From Paracoccaceae bacterium (GTDB lineage Bacteria > Pseudomonadota > Alphaproteobacteria > Rhodobacterales > Rhodobacteraceae), in contig JALQTL010000376.1 in the NCBI GenBank assembly GCA_023260935.1, positions 1-18,271 of the forward strand: a stretch of DNA of 18,271 nucleotides. The letters are read 5' to 3'. Position 1 is the stretch's first letter. Every line of letters begins with the position of its first letter. Positions 8,009-14,900 of this stretch are shown piece after piece. The notes below the pieces were generated by a model. It had not been told where the DNA came from. It searched no databases and saw nothing but the letters and a program-made list of their open reading frames with translations. The position numbers and the translations under genes were made by a program.

Positions 8009-8713
8009 CTATCGGATCAAGGGAATGATCGGCGCGTCGCCAGGTGATGACACAAGCGACCCAAGCGCCCCGGGCCGCCCCCCCTGCAACAGGGGAAAGC
8101 GGTTCACCCGCGCCGGCCGCGAAGGGGCATTGGCCGGGGCTTGCGGTGGCGCGGCATAGGAATCGGTGGGAACGGACCTTGCCATCAGATCCTCGACCCG
8201 GGCCAGATACCGCGTGGCATCATCTTCCCGGCGGGAATGGTAAGCCCCGATGGCGGCAGACCAGTCACCGGATTCCGCATGCAGCGAGGAAAGAAATTTC
8301 GCGGCATACCGGGCATTGCGGGCAGGATCGAACATATCTTCCAGCGACCGGAAAGCCTGACCATGCCAGTGCAGGTTGATCTGGAAACAGCCGATGTCGA
8401 TGTTCCTCTCTCCCCCCGCGATGGCCTAGGCGACGGCTTCAATGGCTTCCTCTTGGCTGGGAAACCAGGCGCCGCGTCCGGCGCGATTGATGGCCCATGG
8501 CCAGGGGGACAGCGTGCCCGAAAGGCTGCGCCCGGTTTCCGCCCGGGTAATGGCCAGCATCACCGAAACCGGAACCCCGGATTCCTGCGCAGCCTGATGG
8601 GCCGCCGTGTCACACAGGGCGGCAACGGATGGGGCCGCCTGAACCGGCGATGCCAGCCACAGGCACAAAAGCCCACAAAAGCCGATACCCGAATTGAAGG
8701 GCCACCATGACAT
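8009..8713 (-). pseudogene. Probable flagellar lytic transglycosylase interrupted by in-frame TAG
   Basis: Read through the TAG at 8426-8428, this frame gives about 234 residues: a signal peptide (MSWWPFNSGIGFCGLLCLWL, then ASPVQA-AP) and an SLT lysozyme-like domain. The catalytic glutamate motif, AITRAETGR, lies before the stop. The groove motif NIDIGCFQIN and the helix motif NARYAAKFLSSLH lie after it, in the same frame. The stop therefore splits the catalytic core, and neither half should work alone. Enzymes of this type cut peptidoglycan so the rod can pass, and the place just upstream of flhA suggests a flagellar role like SltF of Rhodobacter sphaeroides. The ATG at 8713 was chosen because it begins the signal peptide. 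The TAG could also be a sequencing error. Confidence 0.8.
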
Positions 8714-8800
8714 CAAGGGTTTCACCCGATCCTGCGCCGCGATCCTGCGGTAGCGCCACGCTAGGGGCGGAACCTTTCCAATTGGTAACGGCGGCTCCAC

Positions 8801-8828
8801 TTGACCCCGCCCCGCGCCTCGTTAGGCT
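8801..8828 (+). promoter_or_regulatory. Candidate housekeeping promoter for the DUF4170-waaA-lpxK operon
   Basis: TTGACC at 8801-8806 matches the -35 consensus in five of six bases. After a 16-base spacer, TAGGCT at 8823-8828 keeps the key first T, second A and last T of a -10 element. Transcription would start near 8835, leaving a leader of about 47 bases before the ATG at 8882. It lies in the 168-base gap between divergent genes. It is a pattern match without experimental support. Confidence 0.45.
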
Positions 8829-8881
8829 GCGCGCGACTCGCCAAGGGTCAACGACCCACCCACAGTTACCGGAGTTCATGC

Positions 8882-9127
8882 ATGACCCAGCGTCTCCACC
8901 TCGTCTTCGGCGGCGAACTGGAAGATCCTTCCAAGACCGTGTTCCGGGATGTGAATGACATCCATATCGTCGGCATGTTCCCGGACTATGCCTCGGCCCA
9001 CAAGGCATGGAAGGCCGAGGCGCAGCGCACCGTCGACAATGCCCACATGCGGTATTTCATCGCCCATATCCACCGCCTGCGGGATGAAGAAAGGGCTGCC
9101 TCGCCCACCGAGGAACTGGGCGCCTGA
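8882..9127 (+). CDS. DUF4170 family small protein
   Basis: An 81-residue soluble protein with no signal peptide or membrane helix. It begins MTQRLHLVFGGELEDPSK, followed by DVNDIHIVGMFPDYASAHKA and AHMRYFIAHIHRL. This matches the alphaproteobacterial DUF4170 family, whose function is unknown. The ATG at 8882 follows GGAG at 8871-8874; upstream in-frame starts would run into the promoter candidate and lack homology. It ends 10 bases before waaA, so it likely shares a transcript with the Kdo transferase and LpxK. A role linked to lipopolysaccharide is an inference from position only. Confidence 0.85.
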   Translation: MTQRLHLVFGGELEDPSKTVFRDVNDIHIVGMFPDYASAHKAWKAEAQRTVDNAHMRYFIAHIHRLRDEERAASPTEELGA

Positions 9128-9137
9128 GCCGGGCGGA

Positions 9138-10340
9138 ATGGTTCATTCCCTTGGCCTGACGCTTTACAACCTTCGTCCGCGCCGTGAAGGTGACTCTGGG
9201 GTTGAACGCTCCATGCGGCCGCCGGGGCGTCTGGTCTGGCTGCATGCGCCGTCCGAAGAAACCGCGCGCGGGCTGCGCGAACTGGCCCTGCGATTGACCA
9301 CCGACGATGGGTTCATCGTGCTGATGACTTGTCCGGAACCCCTGCCCCCCTTGGCGGCGGGCGTGATCGTGCAACCGGCCCCGCCCGATATTCCACAGGA
9401 TGCCCGGCTGTTTCTGGATCACTGGCGCCCCGAACTTGGGGTCTTTGCCGATGGCGAATTGCGCCCCGCCCTTCTGCATGAGGCCGAAGAGCGGGGGCTT
9501 CCGCTGATGTTGGTCGATGGCCGCACGCCCTATCTGATGCGCGACAGGGAAGGCTGGTATCCGGGGCTGGTGCGGGCAGCACTTCAGGGCTTTCGCCATG
9601 TCATGGTGCAGGACGAGGCCGCCGCGCGGCTGTTCCGCAAAGCCGGCGCCTCGCTTTCCGCCGTGGCAGTAACGGGCCGGCTGGAGGAGGACAGCGCGGC
9701 CCTGCCCTGCCTGGAGGCGGAGCGCGCGGCCCTTGCCCGCCTGCTGGCCACGCGGCCGGTCTGGCTGGCCGCAGGCCTTCCCGAGGCGGAAGAAAGCGCC
9801 ATCATCCTTGCGCACCGCGCTGCCCTTGGGCTGGCACACCGGCTGCTGCTTATCATCGCGCCGGCAGACCCCGCCCGTGCCGACGGACTGGCCGACCGGC
9901 TGGCGGATCAGGAAGGCTGGATCGTTGCACGCCGGTCTGCCGATGAAGAGCCCGAGCCGGATGTCGAGGTCTTTGTAGCCGATGGGATGGCCGAACTGGG
10001 CCTGTGGTACCGGCTGGCCCCAATCACCTACATGGGCGGGTCGCTGACCGGGCAGGGCTGCGTCCGCAACCCGATGGAACCGGCGGCACTTGGCTCTGCC
10101 ATCCTTTACGGCCCCCGGCCGGGGAAATTCGGAAATGTATTCGGGCGTCTTGGAGCGGCCCGCGCGGCGCGTGCGGTTGGCAATGCCGCAGACCTTGGCG
10201 ATGCGGTTTCCGACCTCATGGCCCCGGACAAGGCGGCCCGTCTGGCCGAGGCTGCATGGTCCGTCGTTTCCGACGGGGCCGAGGCGACCGAAAGGGTGCT
10301 GACGATCATCCGCAATCTGGCAGACAGGGCCACAGGATGA
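9138..10340 (+). CDS. waaA: 3-deoxy-D-manno-octulosonic acid (Kdo) transferase
   Basis: WaaA (KdtA) transfers Kdo from CMP-Kdo to lipid A precursor at the inner membrane, the first step of the LPS core. The 400-residue product has a GT-B fold layout. The N-terminal domain has WLHAPSEE at residues 34-41, which stands where the canonical WxHAxSxGE motif with its general-base glutamate would be. The C-terminal domain has YMGGSLTGQG, then NPMEPAALGSAILYGP, at about residues 298-326, the nucleotide-sugar side. It is slightly short and lacks an obvious N-terminal membrane anchor. The ATG at 9138 follows a weak GGGCGG. Its stop overlaps the lpxK start (ATGA, 10337-10340). LpxK downstream supports the call. 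Confidence 0.88.
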   Translation: MVHSLGLTLYNLRPRREGDSGVERSMRPPGRLVWLHAPSEETARGLRELALRLTTDDGFIVLMTCPEPLPPLAAGVIVQPAPPDIPQDARLFLDHWRPELGVFADGELRPALLHEAEERGLPLMLVDGRTPYLMRDREGWYPGLVRAALQGFRHVMVQDEAAARLFRKAGASLSAVAVTGRLEEDSAALPCLEAERAALARLLATRPVWLAAGLPEAEESAIILAHRAALGLAHRLLLIIAPADPARADGLADRLADQEGWIVARRSADEEPEPDVEVFVADGMAELGLWYRLAPITYMGGSLTGQGCVRNPMEPAALGSAILYGPRPGKFGNVFGRLGAARAARAVGNAADLGDAVSDLMAPDKAARLAEAAWSVVSDGAEATERVLTIIRNLADRATG

Positions 10341-11371
10341 AACCACCCTCTTTCTGGCAGAATCCGCCGCAGAGCCCGGGACTTCTGGCGCAACTTCTGC
10401 GCCCTTTGGGCGCCGTTTATGCCGGTGTTACCGCCCGGCGGGTTAGCCGCCCGGGGTATCAGGCCGGGGTGCCGGTGATCTGCGTGGGCAACCTGAATGC
10501 CGGGGGAACAGGCAAAACGCCCACAACCATCGCCCTTGTCGAACGCCTGCTGGCGATGGGGGCTGACTGTCATGTCGTCTCGCGCGGGTATGGCGGAAGG
10601 GAACTGGGGCCGCTGCGGGTAGATCTGCGCCATCACGGGGCTGAGGATGTCGGAGACGAACCCCTGCTGCTGGCGGCCTTTGCGCCAACATGGGTGGCAA
10701 GGGACAGGGCTGCCGGCGTGCGCGCGGCCGAGGCCGCCGGTGCCCGGATCATTCTGCTGGATGACGGCTTCCAGAACCCGGGGGTCGTGAAGGATCTGTC
10801 GATTGTGGTCGTGGATGCGGCGCGCGGCTTTGGCAATGGTCTATGCCTTCCCGCAGGCCCGCTGCGCGAGCCCGTCGAGGTGGGGCTGAAGCGAGCCGAC
10901 TTTCTGCTTTCCATCGGGCCGGCCGAAGCGCAGGAAAGCTTTCGCAGGGAATGGGGCGGGGCCTTGGCACTTCCGCATCTGACCGGCCATCTTGCCCCCT
11001 TGCAGATGGGGATGGACTGGCGGGGGCAAAGGGTTCTGGCCTTTGCCGGTATCGGCTATCCCGACAAGTTCTTTGCCACCCTGAAGGCCGAAGGGGCCGA
11101 GGTGGTGAAGGCCATTCCGCTGGATGACCATCAGCCGATTTCCGACCTGCTTCTGAACCGGCTGGAAACGGAAGCCACCCTGCTGGGCGCACAGCTTGTA
11201 ACCACCGAAAAGGATCAGGTCCGCCTGCCGGCGGCTCATCGGCACCGCGTTCTGGCCATGGTGGTACGGCTGCGGCTGGATGACGCCGCCGCCCTTGACG
11301 CTGCCCTGAAACGGCTTCTGGACCAAACAGCCCCGCCCCCCCGGAACGGTCAATCCGGAAGGTCGCCCTGA
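10337..11371 (+). CDS. lpxK: Tetraacyldisaccharide 4'-kinase LpxK
   Basis: LpxK phosphorylates the 4' position of the tetraacyldisaccharide-1-phosphate to give lipid IVA, the WaaA acceptor, at the inner membrane. The 344-residue product has an N-terminal hydrophobic stretch (about residues 17-30), a P-loop in VGNLNAGGTGKTPT (residues 50-63), VSRGYGGR at 81-88, VGDEP at 105-109, and the LDDGFQN motif at 141-147. All are family hallmarks. The ATG overlaps the waaA stop, so the kinase and transferase are probably made together. The last 22 bases overlap, tail to tail, the end of the minus-strand CoA-transferase gene. Confidence 0.95.
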   Translation: MKPPSFWQNPPQSPGLLAQLLRPLGAVYAGVTARRVSRPGYQAGVPVICVGNLNAGGTGKTPTTIALVERLLAMGADCHVVSRGYGGRELGPLRVDLRHHGAEDVGDEPLLLAAFAPTWVARDRAAGVRAAEAAGARIILLDDGFQNPGVVKDLSIVVVDAARGFGNGLCLPAGPLREPVEVGLKRADFLLSIGPAEAQESFRREWGGALALPHLTGHLAPLQMGMDWRGQRVLAFAGIGYPDKFFATLKAEGAEVVKAIPLDDHQPISDLLLNRLETEATLLGAQLVTTEKDQVRLPAAHRHRVLAMVVRLRLDDAAALDAALKRLLDQTAPPPRNGQSGRSP

Positions 11372-12477
11372 TGTTCGCCCAGTTTCGGCGCCGGCCAGTC
11401 CAGCGCCAGTTCCGCCCCCGAAAAGCGGAACGGGGACCGCACCCCCGGAATGCCGCCCGGAGCGATCTGCATACCGCGCGCCACGATCTGCGGATCGGCA
11501 AAAACCTCGGCCAGATCGTTGATCGGCCCCGCAGGCACGCCTTCGCCCTCGCAGGCGGCCAGAAGATCGGCCTTTGACCAAGTTTTCGTGGCGGCTGTCA
11601 GGCGGCGGGTCATTTCGGCCCGGTTCCGGACCCGGTCGGCATTGGTCAGGAAATCCGGCGCCGTGGCCATTTCCTCCAGCCCCAGAATACGGCACAGACG
11701 CTGATATTGCCCGTCATTGCCCGTGGCCAGAATAAGCCAGCCATCGGCACAGTCGAACACGGCATAGGGCGCAAGGTTGGGGTGCGCGTTGCCCATCTTC
11801 TGTGGCGCAACGCCAGTGGCCAAATAGTTCATCGCCTGATTGGCCATGATGCTTGCCGCCACATCCATCAGCGCCATGTCGATCTGCTGCCCCTGCCCGC
11901 TGGCATGGCGCTGGTGCAGGGCGGCCAGAATTGCCGTGGCGGCATAGACGCCGGTGAAGATATCGGTCACCGCAACCCCCACCTTCTGGGGCTGTCCCTC
12001 GGGCTCTCCGGTCACGCTCATCAATCCGGCCATGCCCTGAATGATGAAGTCATAGCCGGCGCGGTGCGCATAGGGGCCATCCTGCCCGAAGCCGGTTATG
12101 GAACAATAGATCAGCCGCGGGTTGACCTTGCGCAGGCTTTCATAATCCAGCCCGTATTTGGCCAGCCCGCCCACCTTGAAATTCTCGATCACCACATCGG
12201 CATCGGCCACCAGCCGGCGCACAAGGGCCTGCCCTTCGGGCGTGCGGAAATCGCAGGTTACAGACCGCTTGCCCCGGTTTGTGGCATGGAAATAGGCGGC
12301 CGACCTGTCGCCTTCCCGGTCAATGAAGGGCGGGCCCCAGCGGCGGGTATCATCGCCTTCCGGGGCCTCTACCTTCAGAACATCCGCGCCCAGGTCTGCC
12401 AGGGTCTGACCAGCCCAGGGCCCGGCCAGAATTCGCGCCAGTTCAACGACCTTCACGCCCGCCAGAGGAGCCATCAT
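11350..12477 (-). CDS. CaiB/BaiF-type CoA-transferase (class III)
   Basis: Class III CoA-transferases move CoA between carboxylic acids. The 375-residue product shows the family pattern: GVKVVELARILAGPWAGQTL at residues 7-26, LADLGADVLKVEAPEGDD, then NRGKRSVTCD, SITGFGQDGP, and AVTDIFTGVYA. Asp172 in that last segment stands where the catalytic aspartate (Asp169 of formyl-CoA transferase) is expected. The N-terminal half is closest to succinyl-CoA or formyl-CoA type enzymes, but the substrate cannot be read from sequence. Two adjacent ATGs (12477 and 12474) can start it. The first touches the TAA of the dsbA-like gene with no gap, so translation is probably coupled. Confidence 0.9.
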   Translation of the reverse strand: MMAPLAGVKVVELARILAGPWAGQTLADLGADVLKVEAPEGDDTRRWGPPFIDREGDRSAAYFHATNRGKRSVTCDFRTPEGQALVRRLVADADVVIENFKVGGLAKYGLDYESLRKVNPRLIYCSITGFGQDGPYAHRAGYDFIIQGMAGLMSVTGEPEGQPQKVGVAVTDIFTGVYAATAILAALHQRHASGQGQQIDMALMDVAASIMANQAMNYLATGVAPQKMGNAHPNLAPYAVFDCADGWLILATGNDGQYQRLCRILGLEEMATAPDFLTNADRVRNRAEMTRRLTAATKTWSKADLLAACEGEGVPAGPINDLAEVFADPQIVARGMQIAPGGIPGVRSPFRFSGAELALDWPAPKLGEHQGDLPD

Positions 12478-13167
12478 TTACTTCGCAAGCTCTGCGTCAA
12501 GAATTGCCTTCAGATCGGCATAGGACATGTTCGGATGCACGGTGCCGTTGATCACCAGCGTCGGCGTCCCCTTCACGTCAAATTCCTTCATCCCGGCCTC
12601 GAAATGATCCACCATGGCTTGCGCCATCGGGCCGTTCTGCAGGCAGGCATCCAGCGTCGCATCATCCATGCCCGCGGTGCGGCCGATCTTTTTCAGGTTG
12701 CCCACCACCACATTCGGATCATCCGATGCCGCCCATTCCCGCTGGGTGTCATACAGGATGTCGGAAATGCCGAAATACTTCATCTCTCCGCCGCAGCGCG
12801 CGGTCATCGCGGCCCAAAGCCCGTACCGGTCGAAATAAACCTCGCGATAGACGAACTTCACCTTGCCGGTGTCGATGTAATCCGCCTTCAGGTTCTTGAA
12901 GACAGAGGCGTGGAAATTCGCGCAATGCGGGCAGGTGAAAGACGCATATTCGATCAGCGTGACGGGGGCATCTTCCTGCCCCAACGTCATGTCCTTGATC
13001 TCGATCGCTTCGGCCGGTGCGGCAGGGGCTGTGCTGTCCTGCGCGGCAGCCGGGGTGATCGGCGTCAACGGCAGCGAGGTATCCTGCGCCTGAAGGCCCC
13101 AGAGGCCAAGCCCGGCAATGCCAAGAACGGCCGCGGCGGCCAGAGAGGATTTCAACTTCATGCTCAT
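12478..13167 (-). CDS. DsbA-family periplasmic thiol:disulfide oxidoreductase
   Basis: The 229-residue product starts with a signal peptide or membrane anchor (MKLKSSLAAAAVLGIAGLGL), then an Ala/Pro-rich linker to about residue 53, and a thioredoxin-fold domain. The active site is CPHC at residues 79-82 in SFTCPHCANFH, and the cis-proline loop is GTPT at 200-203. Two further cysteines (124 and 175) could form a structural disulfide. This fits DsbA/BdbD-type enzymes that make or shuffle disulfides in the periplasm. Its first ATG overlaps the DUF721 stop (ATGA, 13164-13167). A second ATG at 13161, two codons inside, is better spaced from GAAGG and may be the true start. Confidence 0.92.
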   Translation of the reverse strand: MSMKLKSSLAAAAVLGIAGLGLWGLQAQDTSLPLTPITPAAAQDSTAPAAPAEAIEIKDMTLGQEDAPVTLIEYASFTCPHCANFHASVFKNLKADYIDTGKVKFVYREVYFDRYGLWAAMTARCGGEMKYFGISDILYDTQREWAASDDPNVVVGNLKKIGRTAGMDDATLDACLQNGPMAQAMVDHFEAGMKEFDVKGTPTLVINGTVHPNMSYADLKAILDAELAK

Positions 13168-13745
13168 TCGCCTTCTTTCACTTTGCGTCGGTTTAGGATG
13201 TTTTCCGCCAGCGCTTCAAGCGCGCTGCGCAGGCCGGGGTCGGAAATCGGCGCAACCACACGCTCTGCCGCCGCCCGGATCAGCGGGTCAGGGGCCGAGG
13301 CAGCCTTGGGGGCGGGGGTGAATTCCGCCTGCCCTTCCGAAAAGCCGATGGGCGCGGTCTGCGTCAGATGGATGCGCGAGATGGCATTATAGCCATAGAC
13401 GGCATTCACGCGGGTGCGGATCTGTTCCTTCTGCATCTCGATCATCGGGGCCATGGCCCCGGTGGTCAGCAGGGTCAGGGTGGCGCCAAAGCCTTCGCGC
13501 CCGTAGCCCACCTTGACCGGCCGTGTCGCCCGGGCAAGATCTTCGCCCACTACCTCGGCCCAATGGGTCAGAAGGCGCGTGACGGCAAAGCCGCGCGATT
13601 CGCCGGCGCGGCGCACCGGTTCCTTCATGAAGCCGAAGGCCGCTTCGAAGCCGCGCATTCGCCGTTCCGCCGATGGCGGCAAGGCCGCGCGCGAAGACAG
13701 GGCACGCGGCGCGGACGAACGGGGCGGGCTTTGGTTGCGGGCCAT
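13164..13745 (-). CDS. DUF721/DciA-like protein
   Basis: The 193-residue product has a basic, Ser/Pro-rich N-terminus and a DUF721-type domain at about residues 35-130. Key segments are FGFMKEPVRRAGESRGFAV, LLTHWAEVVGEDLARATRPV and VNAVYGYNAISRIHL. DUF721 proteins include DciA, which interacts with the replicative helicase DnaB and aids its loading in bacteria without DnaC. Whether this alphaproteobacterial form does so is not shown here. It heads a three-gene operon with the dsbA-like and CoA-transferase genes and is divergent from mutY across 81 bases. Confidence 0.8.
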   Translation of the reverse strand: MARNQSPPRSSAPRALSSRAALPPSAERRMRGFEAAFGFMKEPVRRAGESRGFAVTRLLTHWAEVVGEDLARATRPVKVGYGREGFGATLTLLTTGAMAPMIEMQKEQIRTRVNAVYGYNAISRIHLTQTAPIGFSEGQAEFTPAPKAASAPDPLIRAAAERVVAPISDPGLRSALEALAENILNRRKVKEGE

Positions 13746-13826
13746 CTGGTCCTCGGTGATTGTATGGCTATCTTACGCCAGCAGACCCCGTCCGCCAGAG
13801 GCGCGCGCGAAAAAGGACCATAAAGA

Positions 13827-14876
13827 TTGCGTGACACGGCAGAAAGCCAGCTTTTGCTGGCCTGGTATGACCGCAATGCCCGGGTGATGCCCTGGCGCGT
13901 ATCACCCGCCGAAAGGGCGGCGGGTCGGCGCCCCGATCCCTATGCGGTCTGGCTGTCCGAAGTCATGCTGCAACAGACAACCGTGGCATCGGTCCGTGAT
14001 TATTTCCGCCGCTTCACCGAACGCTGGCCCACAGTGGCCGATCTGGCCGCAGCACCCGATGATGCCGTAATGGGTGAATGGGCCGGGCTTGGCTACTACG
14101 CCCGTGCCCGCAACCTCTTGAAATGCGCGCGTGCGGTGGTTGACGATCACGGCGGTGTCTTCCCCGGCACCCGCGCGGGGTTGTTAACGCTGCCCGGCAT
14201 CGGCCCCTATACCGCCAGCGCCGTCGCCGCGATTGCCTTTGACGAGGCTGCAACGGTCGTCGATGGCAATGTCGAACGGGTAATCGCGCGCTATTACGCT
14301 GTGGAAACACCCCTTCCCACAGCCAAACCCGAACTCGTCCGCCTTGCCGAAGGGCTGACCCCGTCCCGTCGGCCGGGGGATCACGCTCAGGCGATGATGG
14401 ATCTGGGCGCGACGATCTGCACACCCCGGAACCCCGCCTGCGGCATCTGCCCGCTGCTGGAAGGATGCGCCGGGCGCCGGCAGGGGATCGCCGCCCGCCT
14501 GCCCGGCAAGCTGCCGAAAGCCGCGAAACCCGTGCGCCAAGGCGTTTTGTGGATAGCCCGCAGCGGCGGGGCGATGGTTCTGGAACGACGGCCAGAGCGT
14601 GGACTGCTGGGCGGCATGTGGGGTTTTCCGGGTGACGGCTGGGATGGTGCCGGCGGCCCCCCTCCGATCGACGCACCCTGGCAAGAACAGGGCGAGGTGC
14701 GCCACACCTTCACCCACTTCCACCTGATCCTGCGGCTTCTGGTGGCCGACCTTCCTGCAGGTGCGGACATTCGGCGTGGCACGCTGGTCCCGCGCGAAGC
14801 CTTCAGGCCCGGCGATCTGCCGACAGTCATGCGAAAGGCATGGGACATCGCCGCTTCAGCCTTCTCGCCGCATTGA
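13827..14876 (+). CDS. mutY: A/G-specific adenine DNA glycosylase MutY
   Basis: MutY removes adenine mispaired with 8-oxoguanine. The 349-residue product has the catalytic Glu45 in WLSEVMLQQTTV, the helix-hairpin-helix LPGIGPYTASA at 122-132, Asp146 in VVDGNVERV, and a 4Fe-4S cluster loop with Cys198, 205, 208 and 214 (spacing C-x6-C-x2-C-x5-C). The C-terminal Nudix-like 8-oxoG recognition domain (about 229-345) includes GLLGGMWGFPG and HTFTHFHL. The start is TTG at 13827: an in-frame TAA lies just upstream at 13821, the next in-frame ATG (residue 21) would remove conserved sequence, and AAGGA at 13813-13817 is well placed. Confidence 0.96.
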   Translation: MRDTAESQLLLAWYDRNARVMPWRVSPAERAAGRRPDPYAVWLSEVMLQQTTVASVRDYFRRFTERWPTVADLAAAPDDAVMGEWAGLGYYARARNLLKCARAVVDDHGGVFPGTRAGLLTLPGIGPYTASAVAAIAFDEAATVVDGNVERVIARYYAVETPLPTAKPELVRLAEGLTPSRRPGDHAQAMMDLGATICTPRNPACGICPLLEGCAGRRQGIAARLPGKLPKAAKPVRQGVLWIARSGGAMVLERRPERGLLGGMWGFPGDGWDGAGGPPPIDAPWQEQGEVRHTFTHFHLILRLLVADLPAGADIRRGTLVPREAFRPGDLPTVMRKAWDIAASAFSPH

Positions 14877-14900
14877 AACCGCATCGCAGGGGCCCTTAGA

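Noticed and set aside
4148..8028. Long plus-strand open frames opposite flhB, fliR and flhA (for example 4148-4933 and 6157-7437).
   Set aside because: They are antisense to clear family members. Their translations are rich in His, Arg, Gln and Pro, as is usual for the reverse reading of high-GC genes, and show no domain pattern.
8426..8428. TAG read as pyrrolysine or programmed recoding.
   Set aside because: No stem-loop or pyl context is visible, and these bacteria are not known to use pyrrolysine. A mutation or sequencing error is simpler.
9057..10346. A 429-codon minus-strand open frame opposite waaA.
   Set aside because: It is exactly antisense to the Kdo transferase frame, which has recognisable motifs and operon context; the antisense product has none.
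11707..13392. A 561-codon plus-strand open frame opposite the CoA-transferase, dsbA-like and DUF721 genes.
   Set aside because: It spans three real genes on the other strand and has His/Arg-rich shadow composition.
13746..13826. A TACAAT-like -10 element (minus strand, 13759-13764) for the DUF721 operon.
   Set aside because: No acceptable -35 hexamer lies at 16-18 bases, so it is not reported as a promoter.
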